DNA from: Rariglobus hedericola | GTDB lineage: Bacteria; Verrucomicrobiota; Verrucomicrobiia; Opitutales; Opitutaceae | Reading direction: 5' to 3' | DNA: 64,000 nucleotides | Assembly: GCF_007559335.1 (NCBI RefSeq) | Contig: NZ_VMBG01000002.1 | Span: 541,001 to 605,000 of the forward strand | Shown: positions 8,404 through 16,592 of the stretch, one piece after another | Position numbering within the stretch: position 1 is the stretch's first letter | Layout: every line of letters starts with the position of its first letter | Position numbers and translations under genes: made by a program | The notes under the pieces: model-generated | Seen by the model: only the letters and a program-made list of their open reading frames with translations | Told to the model about the DNA's origin: nothing | Databases searched by the model: none

Positions 8404-9244
8404 CGGTTTTTCCGTAGGCGCGTTCGTAGGCGAAGAGGTATTGTTGGGCCAGGCCAGCGAAGGTTCCGAAGTGCATGCGGCCAAAGTGCGCCACTTGTTC
8501 CGGCGTCCACTCATCAAGCGCATAGCGACGGGCCATGGCTTTGATGATCCATGTATCCACGGGAAACGCCTCGAGTTTGCCCGCGCCGAAAAGGAGCACG
8601 CAGTCCGCGACCTTGGCTCCGACACCGGGCAACGTCATCAGGCGCGCCTTGGCCTCGGCGTAAGGCGCGGCTTCGGTGGCTTCCAGCCAGCCGGGATTGG
8701 CGGCAATGAACTGGGCGGTTTGGTGAATGTAGCGGGCGCGAAATCCCAGCAGGCAGGCCCGCAGTTCGATCTCGGATGCTGTCGCGAGCTCGGGCCATGT
8801 TGGTAATCGATGCAGGCTGTTGGTCCCGGCCAGCGGGGCGCCGTGGCGTTGGGCGAGCAAGGCGATCATTTGTTTGATCTGCACGATTTGCTTCGTCGCG
8901 CTGCAAAGAAAACCGAGGAGGGTTTCGCCAAAAGGCTGACGTAGAATTGTCAGGCCAGAAAACGCGTTGAGGCAGCGTGCGAGATGGGTATCGCTTCGCC
9001 AGGGCAGCGCATCGACCGCGGTGGCGGTGTCATGGCCAAACAAATACAACGGCAGCGCTGTGCGAACGCGCGCGGCCAATGCCTCGGGTGCAGACCACTC
9101 CAGTCCGCCGTTGGAATTCATACGAAGGCGGACGACATGCTCGGCCCAGATACCGAGCCACGTGTCGTCGGGCTCGCGTTGCCACCGGAAGGCCTGACCT
9201 CCGTCGACCAATTCGGCGAGGGTGCCCGGCGTAAGCGCGGGCAC
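8393..9244 (-). CDS. OGG1-family 8-oxoguanine DNA glycosylase/AP lyase
   Basis: A 283-residue protein with the eukaryotic/bacterial OGG1 layout: an N-terminal OGG_N domain containing GQAFRW, then a helix-hairpin-helix GPD domain. The hairpin reads LPGVGAKVADCVLLFG; its Lys corresponds to the Schiff-base lysine of human OGG1, and the Asp of FPVDTW to the catalytic aspartate. OGG1 enzymes excise 8-oxoguanine opposite cytosine and nick the abasic site by beta-elimination. Both catalytic residues are present, so activity is expected. The 3' end overlaps the convergent gene by 11 bases. A 3-methyladenine glycosylase II assignment is less likely because of the OGG_N domain. Confidence 0.88.
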   Translation of the reverse strand: MPALTPGTLAELVDGGQAFRWQREPDDTWLGIWAEHVVRLRMNSNGGLEWSAPEALAARVRTALPLYLFGHDTATAVDALPWRSDTHLARCLNAFSGLTILRQPFGETLLGFLCSATKQIVQIKQMIALLAQRHGAPLAGTNSLHRLPTWPELATASEIELRACLLGFRARYIHQTAQFIAANPGWLEATEAAPYAEAKARLMTLPGVGAKVADCVLLFGAGKLEAFPVDTWIIKAMARRYALDEWTPEQVAHFGRMHFGTFAGLAQQYLFAYERAYGKTVSP

Positions 9245-9303
9245 CGCACCTTGGAGTAATGCAAAAGGCGTCCAGCCGGCGGCTGATGAAATGACGGACG
9301 TAT

Positions 9304-10206
9304 TCAGGGGAAGACGAGCGTGGTCGAATTACTCATATCGGCCATCACAGTGAGCATGATGAGTGCTCCGGTGGGACCTTTGGTTTCGCCGACAAAGCTG
9401 GCGGTGACCTTCATGTTTTCGACTCGTTTGGATCCGGTGCGGGTCGCGGGTATGCGACCGTCTAGGACGATGGTGAAGGAGCCGGCTTTGGGGCTGATAC
9501 CCGGGGGCAGGGGCGGCGCAAAACCGCTGAATGAAACATTGCCGGAGACAACCGCGACTTGTTTGTCACCGCTTCCTTCAATGGCTTCGAGCTTCATGGT
9601 GCCGGTCGACACGGGGATTTCGCCGACATCCTTGGCGATCGCAGTCTTGAGTTTTTCCAAGTCGGGTTGCCATGTCCCGCTCAACTCGACGGGTTTGTCC
9701 GTGCCGAAAAGAATCTGGTCGTTGTAGTTGGCCTCGTCGGTGGCGGTGACGAGTTTGAGCACTTCCTTTTGCTCCTTCGTGGCGACCTTGCCGTCGATGA
9801 TGTAGGATTTCACGCCGGTGCCGATGGACTCCACGATGATTTGAGTGCCGGCGGGAAGGTAATCGGATTCAGGACCGCTGCTGCGGGAAACGCGCAGGGA
9901 GCGGATGGTGTAGGCGACTTTTTTAATGCCGCCGTGAGGGAAAAACGTGAGCGCTTTTGCGTCGGCTTCCATGGTGGCGGCGGTGTCTTCGAGCACCTGT
10001 TGTTGCACCACTTGAGTGCCTTGGCTGATGAGCATCCGCGATTTCTGGGAGGCTTTGACGGTGGCTTTGAAGAGCTGCCCTTCACGCCAAGGCGTGGTGA
10101 AATTAACGGAATACGTTTCTGCGTAGGAGAGCGTCGCGGAAGCCGTGATCGCGATGACGGCCAGCAGGAGGAGGAGGGACTTGGGCAGCAATCGAGGGAA
10201 GTTCAT
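9304..10206 (-). CDS. hypothetical secreted protein
   Basis: A 300-residue protein with a strong signal peptide (hydrophobic core SLLLLLAVIAITASATLSYA, probable cut before ETYSV). The mature part is predicted to be mostly beta strand, with many Thr, Val and Gly, and has no membrane helix. The ATG at 10206 is preferred over an in-frame start 63 bases upstream because only it puts the signal peptide at the N-terminus. It lies 85 bases downstream of the alpha-E gene on the same strand and may belong to that transcript. The family is not recognised. Confidence 0.65.
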   Translation of the reverse strand: MNFPRLLPKSLLLLLAVIAITASATLSYAETYSVNFTTPWREGQLFKATVKASQKSRMLISQGTQVVQQQVLEDTAATMEADAKALTFFPHGGIKKVAYTIRSLRVSRSSGPESDYLPAGTQIIVESIGTGVKSYIIDGKVATKEQKEVLKLVTATDEANYNDQILFGTDKPVELSGTWQPDLEKLKTAIAKDVGEIPVSTGTMKLEAIEGSGDKQVAVVSGNVSFSGFAPPLPPGISPKAGSFTIVLDGRIPATRTGSKRVENMKVTASFVGETKGPTGALIMLTVMADMSNSTTLVFP

Positions 10207-10291
10207 GGAGATGCCTTTGGTGAGTATAAACGAACACGCCGCCATCAGGGTGACGGCGGCGTGTTGCAAGTTGAAGGCTCTGCGGCGGAAC

Positions 10292-11278
10292 TCAACCCAG
10301 CACTTTGGCGGAACCGGTCGGATATTCGACGAACGTCGACAGGAGTGCGTTGTGGATGTCGGAGATCTTGTTCTGCACGTCGTCGAGGAACTCGTGAAGG
10401 CCGTCGGCGATCACGCCGGGGACATCGATCATTTCCAGTTCGGCGCGCAGCTCACGGATGAGGCGGGCGGGCACATTGTCCTCCATGTGATGAACGGACA
10501 CGGTGATCTGTCCGAGCGCCTGTTCGGCTTCCATGATGGAGAACAGAATGCTGCGCGGGAAAACCGCGTCGCGGAGGAGATAATCAACCACACGTTCGAG
10601 GTTGAGCTGGCCGCGACGGGAGCGCCGGAAGGCTTCAAAAGCTGAGCAGGAGCGCAACACGCTGGCCCATTGGATCATGTCGAGTGCTGAGCCCACAGTG
10701 TGGAGGCTGGGCAGGAGCATGTAGTATTTCACATCGAGGATGCGCGAGGTGTTGTCGGCGCGTTCGAGGTGACGACCGAGATCGAAGAACCACCACAAAT
10801 CGGTGCGCGGGATCATCGAATCCGCGACGCCGTAGAAGAGCTGGATCTGCGTCTTGACGTGATTGAGATACACCGCGGAGCCGAGTTGGGCGTAGCGCGG
10901 ATAGTCGTCGCTTTTGAGCTTCAGGTAAAACGTATTGAGCGTTTCCCAGACCTCGGAGGAAAGCTGGTCGCGGATGCAGCGGGCGTTTTCGCGGGCGGCG
11001 GAAATGCACGACATGATCGAGCTCGGGTTGCGCTTGTCGAAGATCATGAACTCGATGACGGCACGCTCGCTGGCGACTTTTCCGTAGAGTTCGAAGAACT
11101 TCTCCTGGTCGCCGGTGACGTAGACGAGCGGCTCCCAGGACTTCGGGTCATCGGCGGCCTGGCGCGACTGGAGGTCGAGCACGAGCTGGGCGTTGACGTC
11201 GATGGTGCGGGCGGTGTTTTCGGCACGCTCGAGCTGGCGGGCCATCCAATAAACGAGACTAGCGACGCGTGAAAGCAT
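10292..11278 (-). CDS. alpha-E domain protein, partner of circularly permuted ATP-grasp
   Basis: A 328-residue, almost all-helical protein. It begins MLSRVASLVYWMARQLERAE, the signature opening of the alpha-E family (formerly DUF403), and keeps later family motifs such as RTDLWWFFDLGRHLERADN. The start at 11278 was chosen at this signature; the open frame runs further upstream through the neighbouring gene and gives only basic, non-homologous sequence. In many bacteria the gene directly follows a circularly permuted ATP-grasp ligase, as here with a 5-base gap. Comparative genomics (Iyer and colleagues) proposed that such pairs make or modify peptides; the chemistry is not established. Confidence 0.9.
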   Translation of the reverse strand: MLSRVASLVYWMARQLERAENTARTIDVNAQLVLDLQSRQAADDPKSWEPLVYVTGDQEKFFELYGKVASERAVIEFMIFDKRNPSSIMSCISAARENARCIRDQLSSEVWETLNTFYLKLKSDDYPRYAQLGSAVYLNHVKTQIQLFYGVADSMIPRTDLWWFFDLGRHLERADNTSRILDVKYYMLLPSLHTVGSALDMIQWASVLRSCSAFEAFRRSRRGQLNLERVVDYLLRDAVFPRSILFSIMEAEQALGQITVSVHHMEDNVPARLIRELRAELEMIDVPGVIADGLHEFLDDVQNKISDIHNALLSTFVEYPTGSAKVLG

Positions 11279-11283
11279 GGGAG

Positions 11284-12774
11284 TTAAACGATGATTTGTT
11301 CCTGCACCGGCATGGGCGGGTTGGTGACGTCGTCGTTGAGGACCCAGGTGTCCTTCGAGCCGCCGCCCTGCGACGAGTTGACGACGAGCGAGCCCTTGCG
11401 GAGCGCGACGCGCGTGAGGCCGCCCGGCATGATCTTGATGGTTTCGCCGTTGAGGATGTAAGGACGGAAATCGATGTGACGTCCCTCGATCGTGCCGCCT
11501 TCGCATACGCTGGGGCAGCGCGAGAGGCCGATGGTCGGCTGCGCGATGAAGTTGCGCGGGTTCGCAATGATCTTGGCGCGGAACTCCTCGATCTGCGTCT
11601 GCGTGCTGTGCGGGCCGACCAGCATGCCGTAACCGCCGGCCTCGTTGACGCTTTTCACGACGAGTTTTGGGAGGTTGGCGAGGATGTGGGAGAGCTCGTT
11701 TTCGTTGCCGGAGAGGAAGGTCTCGATGTTCGGGAGTATGGGGTCCTCGCCGAGGTAGAACTTGATCATCTTCGGCACGTAATAATACACGGCCTTGTCA
11801 TCGGCCACACCGGTGCCGATCGGATTGCAGAGAGCAACGTTGCCCTTGCGGTAGGCCTCGAAAAGGCCGGGCACGCCGAGGAGCGAATCCTTGCGGAATA
11901 CAGTCGGGTCGAGGAAGTCGTCGTCGATGCGGCGGTAGATCACGTGGACGGGCGCGAGTCCGTCGGTGCGGCGCATGTAGACCTTGTCGTTTTCCACGAC
12001 GAGGTCGGAGCCCTCGACGATTTCGATGCCCATCTGGCGGGCGAGGAAACTGTGCTCGAAGTAGGCGGAGTTGAACACGCCGGGCGTGAGCAGCACGACG
12101 GTCGGCTCGGGAACGTGCGCGGGGGCGAGGTAGAGGAGAAGGTTGAGCAGGTCGTTGGTGTAATTCTCGACGGGGCGCACGCGGTAATCGCGCAGCATGG
12201 TCGGGAACACGCGCTTCATGACCTGGCGGTTTTCGAGCACGTAGCTGACGCCGGACGGGGTGCGGAGGTTGTCCTCAAGAACCGAATACACGCCCGCTTC
12301 GTCGCGGATCATGTCGGAGCCGTTGATGTGGACGTAGAGGTCCTTGGCGATTTTGCAGCCGACGAGCTCGGGGCGGAAATTCTTCGACGTCTCAATCATC
12401 TCGCGGGGCATGATGCCTTCCTTGAGGATGCGTTGCGGGCCGTAGATGTCGGCGAGGAACATGTTCAGCGCCGTCATGCGCTGGACGAGACCGCGTTCCA
12501 GGTGCGCCCATTCGTGGGCGGGGATGATGCGGGGGAGCAGGTCGAAGGGGAAAATCTTCTCGGTGCCGGCGTTGTCGGAATAGACGGTAAAGGTGACGCC
12601 GCGGTCGATGAACGTCTGGTCGGCGGTGCGCTGGCGGTCCATCAGCTCCGCCATGTTTTCAAGCAGGCCGAAGCGCTCATACAAACGCCGGTAGTGCGGA
12701 CGGGATTTGCCCGGTGAGGCAAACATCTCGTCATAAAATTTACCGTGTTCGTAGTTCGCGAAGAGATCGGACAT
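11284..12774 (-). CDS. circularly permuted type 2 ATP-grasp protein
   Basis: A 496-residue protein matching the CP_ATPgrasp_2 family (formerly DUF404/DUF407). Visible family stretches include [22 protein letters not shown] near residue 60, the acidic [12 protein letters not shown] segment near 275 and [17 protein letters not shown] near 385, the last containing the Gly-rich nucleotide loop. These proteins are predicted ATP-dependent carboxylate-amine ligases. The alpha-E gene follows 5 bases later and an exported protein gene precedes it by 18 bases. The transglutaminase-like gene often found in this neighbourhood is not present here. Confidence 0.92.
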   Translation of the reverse strand: MSDLFANYEHGKFYDEMFASPGKSRPHYRRLYERFGLLENMAELMDRQRTADQTFIDRGVTFTVYSDNAGTEKIFPFDLLPRIIPAHEWAHLERGLVQRMTALNMFLADIYGPQRILKEGIMPREMIETSKNFRPELVGCKIAKDLYVHINGSDMIRDEAGVYSVLEDNLRTPSGVSYVLENRQVMKRVFPTMLRDYRVRPVENYTNDLLNLLLYLAPAHVPEPTVVLLTPGVFNSAYFEHSFLARQMGIEIVEGSDLVVENDKVYMRRTDGLAPVHVIYRRIDDDFLDPTVFRKDSLLGVPGLFEAYRKGNVALCNPIGTGVADDKAVYYYVPKMIKFYLGEDPILPNIETFLSGNENELSHILANLPKLVVKSVNEAGGYGMLVGPHSTQTQIEEFRAKIIANPRNFIAQPTIGLSRCPSVCEGGTIEGRHIDFRPYILNGETIKIMPGGLTRVALRKGSLVVNSSQGGGSKDTWVLNDDVTNPPMPVQEQIIV

Positions 12775-12792
12775 GTGAGTTGGGAGAATCGG

Positions 12793-13287
12793 TCACTCCG
12801 CCTTTTTGGGGGCGGGAGCGGATGCGTCGGGTTTGGACCAAAGGAAACTTTGTTGGGTTGCAAGTTCCGCGCCGTCTGCGCTGAGCAGACGAATTTTCCA
12901 AGCAACGGGGCGGGCTTGGGGGCTCGGCCAGTCTTTGCCGGTCAGGCCGAAGCGGGTCAGGTGGCTGCCGCGGGGAAGCGAAATGGCAAAGCTCTCGGTG
13001 CGCGCCTCGGGCGAGACCGGGGTGATGATTTGCAACTCGATCCACGCGACCTCGATGGCGGTGTCGGACTTGGTGCGGAGGTTAAAGTAGAAACCCTCAC
13101 GCGAAGCCGGCTGGGTGCGCAGGATGGTGGCACCGCGGGTGTTTTCCTTGCCGTTGAAATATTCGGACACCCGCATGAAGGAAGCCGCCGGCATGTATTC
13201 GGGCAGCAGGCGAACGACTTCAATGCCACCAGCGAATGCGGAGGTTGAGCCTAGGGTGAGTGCGAGCAGAAGGGCGGGGAGACGCAT
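12793..13287 (-). CDS. hypothetical secreted protein upstream of the ATP-grasp gene
   Basis: A 164-residue protein with a signal peptide (MRLPALLLALTLGSTSAFAG). The mature domain is short and probably a beta-sandwich, containing FYFNLRTKSDTAIEVAWIEL and a closing Pro/Ala/Lys tail. The start at 13287 was chosen because it opens the signal peptide; the frame runs 78 bases further upstream without a plausible leader. It is probably the first gene of the group 13287 to 10292, given the 18-base gap to the ATP-grasp gene. The family is not recognised. Confidence 0.65.
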   Translation of the reverse strand: MRLPALLLALTLGSTSAFAGGIEVVRLLPEYMPAASFMRVSEYFNGKENTRGATILRTQPASREGFYFNLRTKSDTAIEVAWIELQIITPVSPEARTESFAISLPRGSHLTRFGLTGKDWPSPQARPVAWKIRLLSADGAELATQQSFLWSKPDASAPAPKKAE

Positions 13288-13445
13288 GAAGAAGGATTTA
13301 CGCGGCAGGCCGGCGTAGCACAAGGCCAGTCGCAGATTGTGTGCCAGCGAGTGAATGAAATTCATTCCAAGAGGTCACGAGTTTGGTCGAGGAAGGCGGG
13401 TTAAGAAGGAAAAGCAAAAGTTGGGATACGCCCAATTTCGGATAG

Positions 13446-13468
13446 TTTGTAACTTATTAAGTTACAAA
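13446..13468 (+). repeat. palindromic element, copy 1
   Basis: A perfect 23-base palindrome with 11-base arms TTTGTAACTTA and TAAGTTACAAA around a central T. It is preceded by AG and followed by CGGGGTTGG. It sits 13 bases beyond the stop codon of the peptide-binding lipoprotein gene and about 160 bases upstream of the reverse-strand gene starting at 13287. Three related copies occur at 33915, 33992 and 57895. This copy has the most regular arms of the four. There is no T-run, so it is not an ordinary terminator. Confidence 0.85.
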
Positions 13469-13481
13469 CGGGGTTGGCTGA

Positions 13482-15092
13482 TCAGGGTTCGAGGCGGATG
13501 GTCTGGTAGCGGTGAACGCCGAGGAGGGCGGGGATCCAGCCTTTGACGTCGGGGTGGATCAGGTAGGTGCGGGTTCCAAAAAAGACCGGGGCGACGGGGG
13601 CTTCGGCGAGGACGATCGCTTCGGCCTGGCGCAGGAGTTCGAAGCGCTTCGCGGTGTCCTGTTCGCGGCCGGCGGCTTCGATGAGGCGGTCGTAGGCGGG
13701 GTTTTTCCAGCCGGTGTTGTTGTTGCCGCTGGTCGAGGTGAAGAGATCGGTGAAGGTGGCGGGGTCGTTGAAATCGCCTATCCAGCGCGAGCGCAGCACG
13801 TCGAAGGCGAGCGTCTGCATGGCGTCGATGTAAACGCGGTCATCCATGGTCGCGAGGGTGCACTCGATGCCGAGTTCCTTGCGCCACATCTGCTGGATGG
13901 CCTCAAAGACTTTGGTGTTGATCGGATCGTTGTTCATTTTGATCTCGAACTTCGGAAAGCCTTTGCCTCCGGGGAAACCGGCTTCGGTGAGCAGGCGGCG
14001 TGCGGCTTCGAAGTCGGTAGGCATCGAGGCGGACGACGTGTAGCCGGCGGTGTCGGGGGGCACGATTGAGTAGGCGGGCTTGCGGCTGCCGCGCATCACG
14101 GGTCCGGCGATGGCTTCACGGTCGATGGCGAGGCCGAGTGCGCGGCGCACGCGCACATCGGTGAAGGGCGCGCGGGTGCAGTTGAACCGGACGTAGAAGG
14201 TTTGGAGGATCGGATCGACGCGGAGTTTGGCCGGATCTTCGCGGCGCCAGGCGTCGAGACGGTCGGGCAGGACGTCGTAGGTGATGTGGACCTGGCCGGA
14301 GCGGAAGGCGCGTTCGTCCACGCCGGGGTCGGCGACGGGGAAAAACTTGACCGCTTCGATCTGGTTGGTCGCGGCGTCGTGGTGGCGCGGGTTTTTCTTA
14401 ACGAGGATGTGCTGGTCGGGCTTCCACTCGGCGAGGACGAACGGGCCGTTGCCGATCAAGTTGCCGGGGCGCGTCCAACCGGTGCCGCGAGCGTGGGGAT
14501 TGCCGGCTTTCAGGACCGAGGCGCGGTGGACGGGGAACCAGGCTTGGTGGGCGGTGAGCGACAGCAGGTAGGGCGTGGGGCGGGCCAACGTGAGCTGGAG
14601 CGTGCGGGCATCGAGGGCCTTGGCGCCGACTTGGGCGAAATCAGTGAGTTTGCCCGCGGTGTAGTCGGCGGCGCCGGCGAGCACGTCGAGCATGTAGGCG
14701 TATTCGGAAGCGAGCTTGGGGTTGAGAATGCGTTCGATGGAAAAAACAAAATCCTCGGCGGTGACCGGATCACCATTGGACCAGAGTCCGTCGGCGCGCA
14801 GTTGAAACGTGTAGGTCAGCCCGTCGGGCGAGATGTCCCAGCGTTCGGCGGCGCCCGGGAGCGGTTTCGAGGTGGCCTCGTCGATAACGGTGAGCCCTTC
14901 GAAGAGGGCGACGAGAATGTTGTAGTCCGTGTAAAGGACGGCGACGTGCGGATCGAGGTCGGCGGGTTCCGCGCCGTTGCCGATGAGCAAAGTCTTGGTG
15001 GCGCGTGCGGCGTCGACGGGAGTTTCGCGTTTGAAGCAGCCGGTGAACGACGACAACACAACCGCGAGCACGACGAGAATACGGAGCGACAT
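13482..15092 (-). CDS. peptide ABC transporter substrate-binding lipoprotein (OppA/DppA type)
   Basis: A 536-residue SBP_bac_5 protein. The N-terminus MSLRILVVLAVVLSSFTGC is a lipoprotein signal with the acylated Cys near residue 19. The mature part has the family features: EPADLDPHVA near the start, then the block LTYTFQLRADGLWSNGDPVTAEDFVFS, and the hinge and second lobe to the end. OppA-type proteins bind oligopeptides for an ABC importer. No permease or ATPase genes are adjacent, so this is an orphan binding protein. The start at 15092 was chosen for the lipoprotein signal; the frame runs 96 bases further upstream. It diverges from the GYF-RDD gene. Confidence 0.9.
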   Translation of the reverse strand: MSLRILVVLAVVLSSFTGCFKRETPVDAARATKTLLIGNGAEPADLDPHVAVLYTDYNILVALFEGLTVIDEATSKPLPGAAERWDISPDGLTYTFQLRADGLWSNGDPVTAEDFVFSIERILNPKLASEYAYMLDVLAGAADYTAGKLTDFAQVGAKALDARTLQLTLARPTPYLLSLTAHQAWFPVHRASVLKAGNPHARGTGWTRPGNLIGNGPFVLAEWKPDQHILVKKNPRHHDAATNQIEAVKFFPVADPGVDERAFRSGQVHITYDVLPDRLDAWRREDPAKLRVDPILQTFYVRFNCTRAPFTDVRVRRALGLAIDREAIAGPVMRGSRKPAYSIVPPDTAGYTSSASMPTDFEAARRLLTEAGFPGGKGFPKFEIKMNNDPINTKVFEAIQQMWRKELGIECTLATMDDRVYIDAMQTLAFDVLRSRWIGDFNDPATFTDLFTSTSGNNNTGWKNPAYDRLIEAAGREQDTAKRFELLRQAEAIVLAEAPVAPVFFGTRTYLIHPDVKGWIPALLGVHRYQTIRLEP

Positions 15093-15193
15093 GGCGCGTG
15101 CAGACAAACGCGGGCGGGAAAGGTGCGCAAGGCCGGGCAAAGACGCCGTGCTATTTCGTTGCCAGTGGCGGCGGGCGGAGGTTTGCACGAGGT

Positions 15194-15964
15194 ATGCAAT
15201 GGTATTACGCGATCGACGGACAGCGCCTCGGGCCTGTCACCCACTCTGAATTTGAACGGCTGGTGCAGGCGGGAACGATTTCCGGCGACGCGTTGGTCTG
15301 GCGCCAGGGCCTGGACCAGTGGAAGACATTGTCCGCGGTGATGGCACGCGATCCGGCGATGTTTGCCGGTATGCCGCCGCCGTTGCCGGCCGTTGAAGCG
15401 GAACCGGTTTTCGAGGAAGAGGTGGAGTTGGCAGAGCCTGAGGCGCCGCGTGTGTCCGGCCTGCAAGCCCGTGCGGTTCCCGTTGAGGCCGAGGCTCCGG
15501 TGCTGGCGGGTTTCTGGCTGCGCTTTGGCGCGCAAGTCGTGGATTTTCTGCTCTGGTGGATCGTCTGGCAGCTTTTGATTGGCGTGGTCGGCACGAAGTA
15601 TTTTCCCGAGGCCATGGCGATCGCGCAAAAGGGGCCCGGTTATCAGGTGCAACCGGATGAATTGATCATGCTCGTGCGGTTTCTTGGCACGGCCTTTTTC
15701 ATCGGGCTGGTCTGGGCGATTGTTTACGACCTGTTCTTCCTGCTGCGTTTCGCGGCGACGCCGGGCAAGCTGCTCTTTGGCATCCGCCTGGCGCAGGCCG
15801 ACGGCCAGCCACTCGGTTTCATGCGCATCGTGGCGCGTTGCTTGGCCAAGGGCCTCGCGGGCTTCCCCACGCTGGGCATCGGTTTTCTGATCGCAGCGTT
15901 CGACGACCAGAAGCGCGGCTTGCACGATTTCTTCTGCAATACCCGCGTGTTCAAGAAGCGTTGA
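15194..15964 (+). CDS. GYF_2-RDD membrane protein
   Basis: A 256-residue protein. Residues 1-50 form a GYF_2 domain (WYYAIDGQRLGPVTHSEF, then DALVWRQGLDQWK), a small fold thought to mediate protein contacts. A linker rich in Glu and Pro follows. The RDD domain starts near residue 98 (GFWLRFGAQVVDFLLWW), with the hallmark Arg and Asp, and has three or four membrane helices and FAATPGKLLFGIRL. GYF-RDD fusions are common in Verrucomicrobia and Planctomycetes; their substrate is unknown. The ATG at 15194 was used because the upstream in-frame sequence is basic and non-homologous. Confidence 0.85.
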   Translation: MQWYYAIDGQRLGPVTHSEFERLVQAGTISGDALVWRQGLDQWKTLSAVMARDPAMFAGMPPPLPAVEAEPVFEEEVELAEPEAPRVSGLQARAVPVEAEAPVLAGFWLRFGAQVVDFLLWWIVWQLLIGVVGTKYFPEAMAIAQKGPGYQVQPDELIMLVRFLGTAFFIGLVWAIVYDLFFLLRFAATPGKLLFGIRLAQADGQPLGFMRIVARCLAKGLAGFPTLGIGFLIAAFDDQKRGLHDFFCNTRVFKKR

Positions 15965-16052
15965 GGCGGCGCGAACCGGCTTCGTTCGCAGCCGGAGAAA
16001 CTATTTTCTAAGAACCTGCACGCTGGCGCGTCATCCCGGAGAAGACCCATCC

Positions 16053-16580
16053 ATGAACCCGGAGGCCGCCCATGAAAACGCAGGAGATTTTGTCCCATCC
16101 GCAGTCGCGGCGCATCAGGCGTCGCTGCTCCGTTACGCCACCCGACTGCTCGCCGGCGATGCCGAACGGGCGCGCGACGTGGTCCAGGATACGTTCGTCA
16201 AACTCATGGCGCAGCCGCGCGCCGCGGTGGAGGACCATCTTGCCGAGTGGTTGTTCACCGTCTGCCGCCACCGCGCGCTCGACGTGTTGCGCAAGGAGGG
16301 CCGCATGAAACGCTTTGCCGATGGAGAGGCAGAACGCGTGACCGCCGTCGATCCACGTCCGGGCCGCGCGCTCGAAGCCTCCGAAACCCACGCCGCGCTC
16401 CTGCGCCTCATCGGCTGCCTGCCGGTGAACCAGCAGGAAGTTATCCGTCTGAAATTTCAGAACGGATTCAGTTATAAAGAAATCAGCCGCATCACCGAGC
16501 ACTCGGTCTCGAATGTCGGCGTCCTCATCCACACCGCGGTGCAACGGCTGAAGGCCGAATTCGCCGCTCAGCAACCCTGA
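16053..16580 (+). CDS. ECF-type RNA polymerase sigma factor
   Basis: A 175-residue sigma-70-family protein of extracytoplasmic-function size. Region 2 is at about residues 25-85 (ARDVVQDTFVKLMAQP, LFTVCRHRALDVLRKEGR). Region 4 is near the C-terminus (LPVNQQEVIRLKFQNGFSYK followed by a helix-turn-helix). The next gene starts 12 bases later and encodes a membrane protein whose N-terminus looks like an anti-sigma domain, so the pair is very likely a signal-transduction unit. The controlled promoters are unknown. Confidence 0.93.
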   Translation: MNPEAAHENAGDFVPSAVAAHQASLLRYATRLLAGDAERARDVVQDTFVKLMAQPRAAVEDHLAEWLFTVCRHRALDVLRKEGRMKRFADGEAERVTAVDPRPGRALEASETHAALLRLIGCLPVNQQEVIRLKFQNGFSYKEISRITEHSVSNVGVLIHTAVQRLKAEFAAQQP

Positions 16581-16592
16581 GGAACCACGACC

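Noticed and set aside
11269..12717. 482-codon forward open frame opposite the ATP-grasp gene
   Set aside because: Antisense shadow; the ATP-grasp protein on the other strand shows family motifs throughout.
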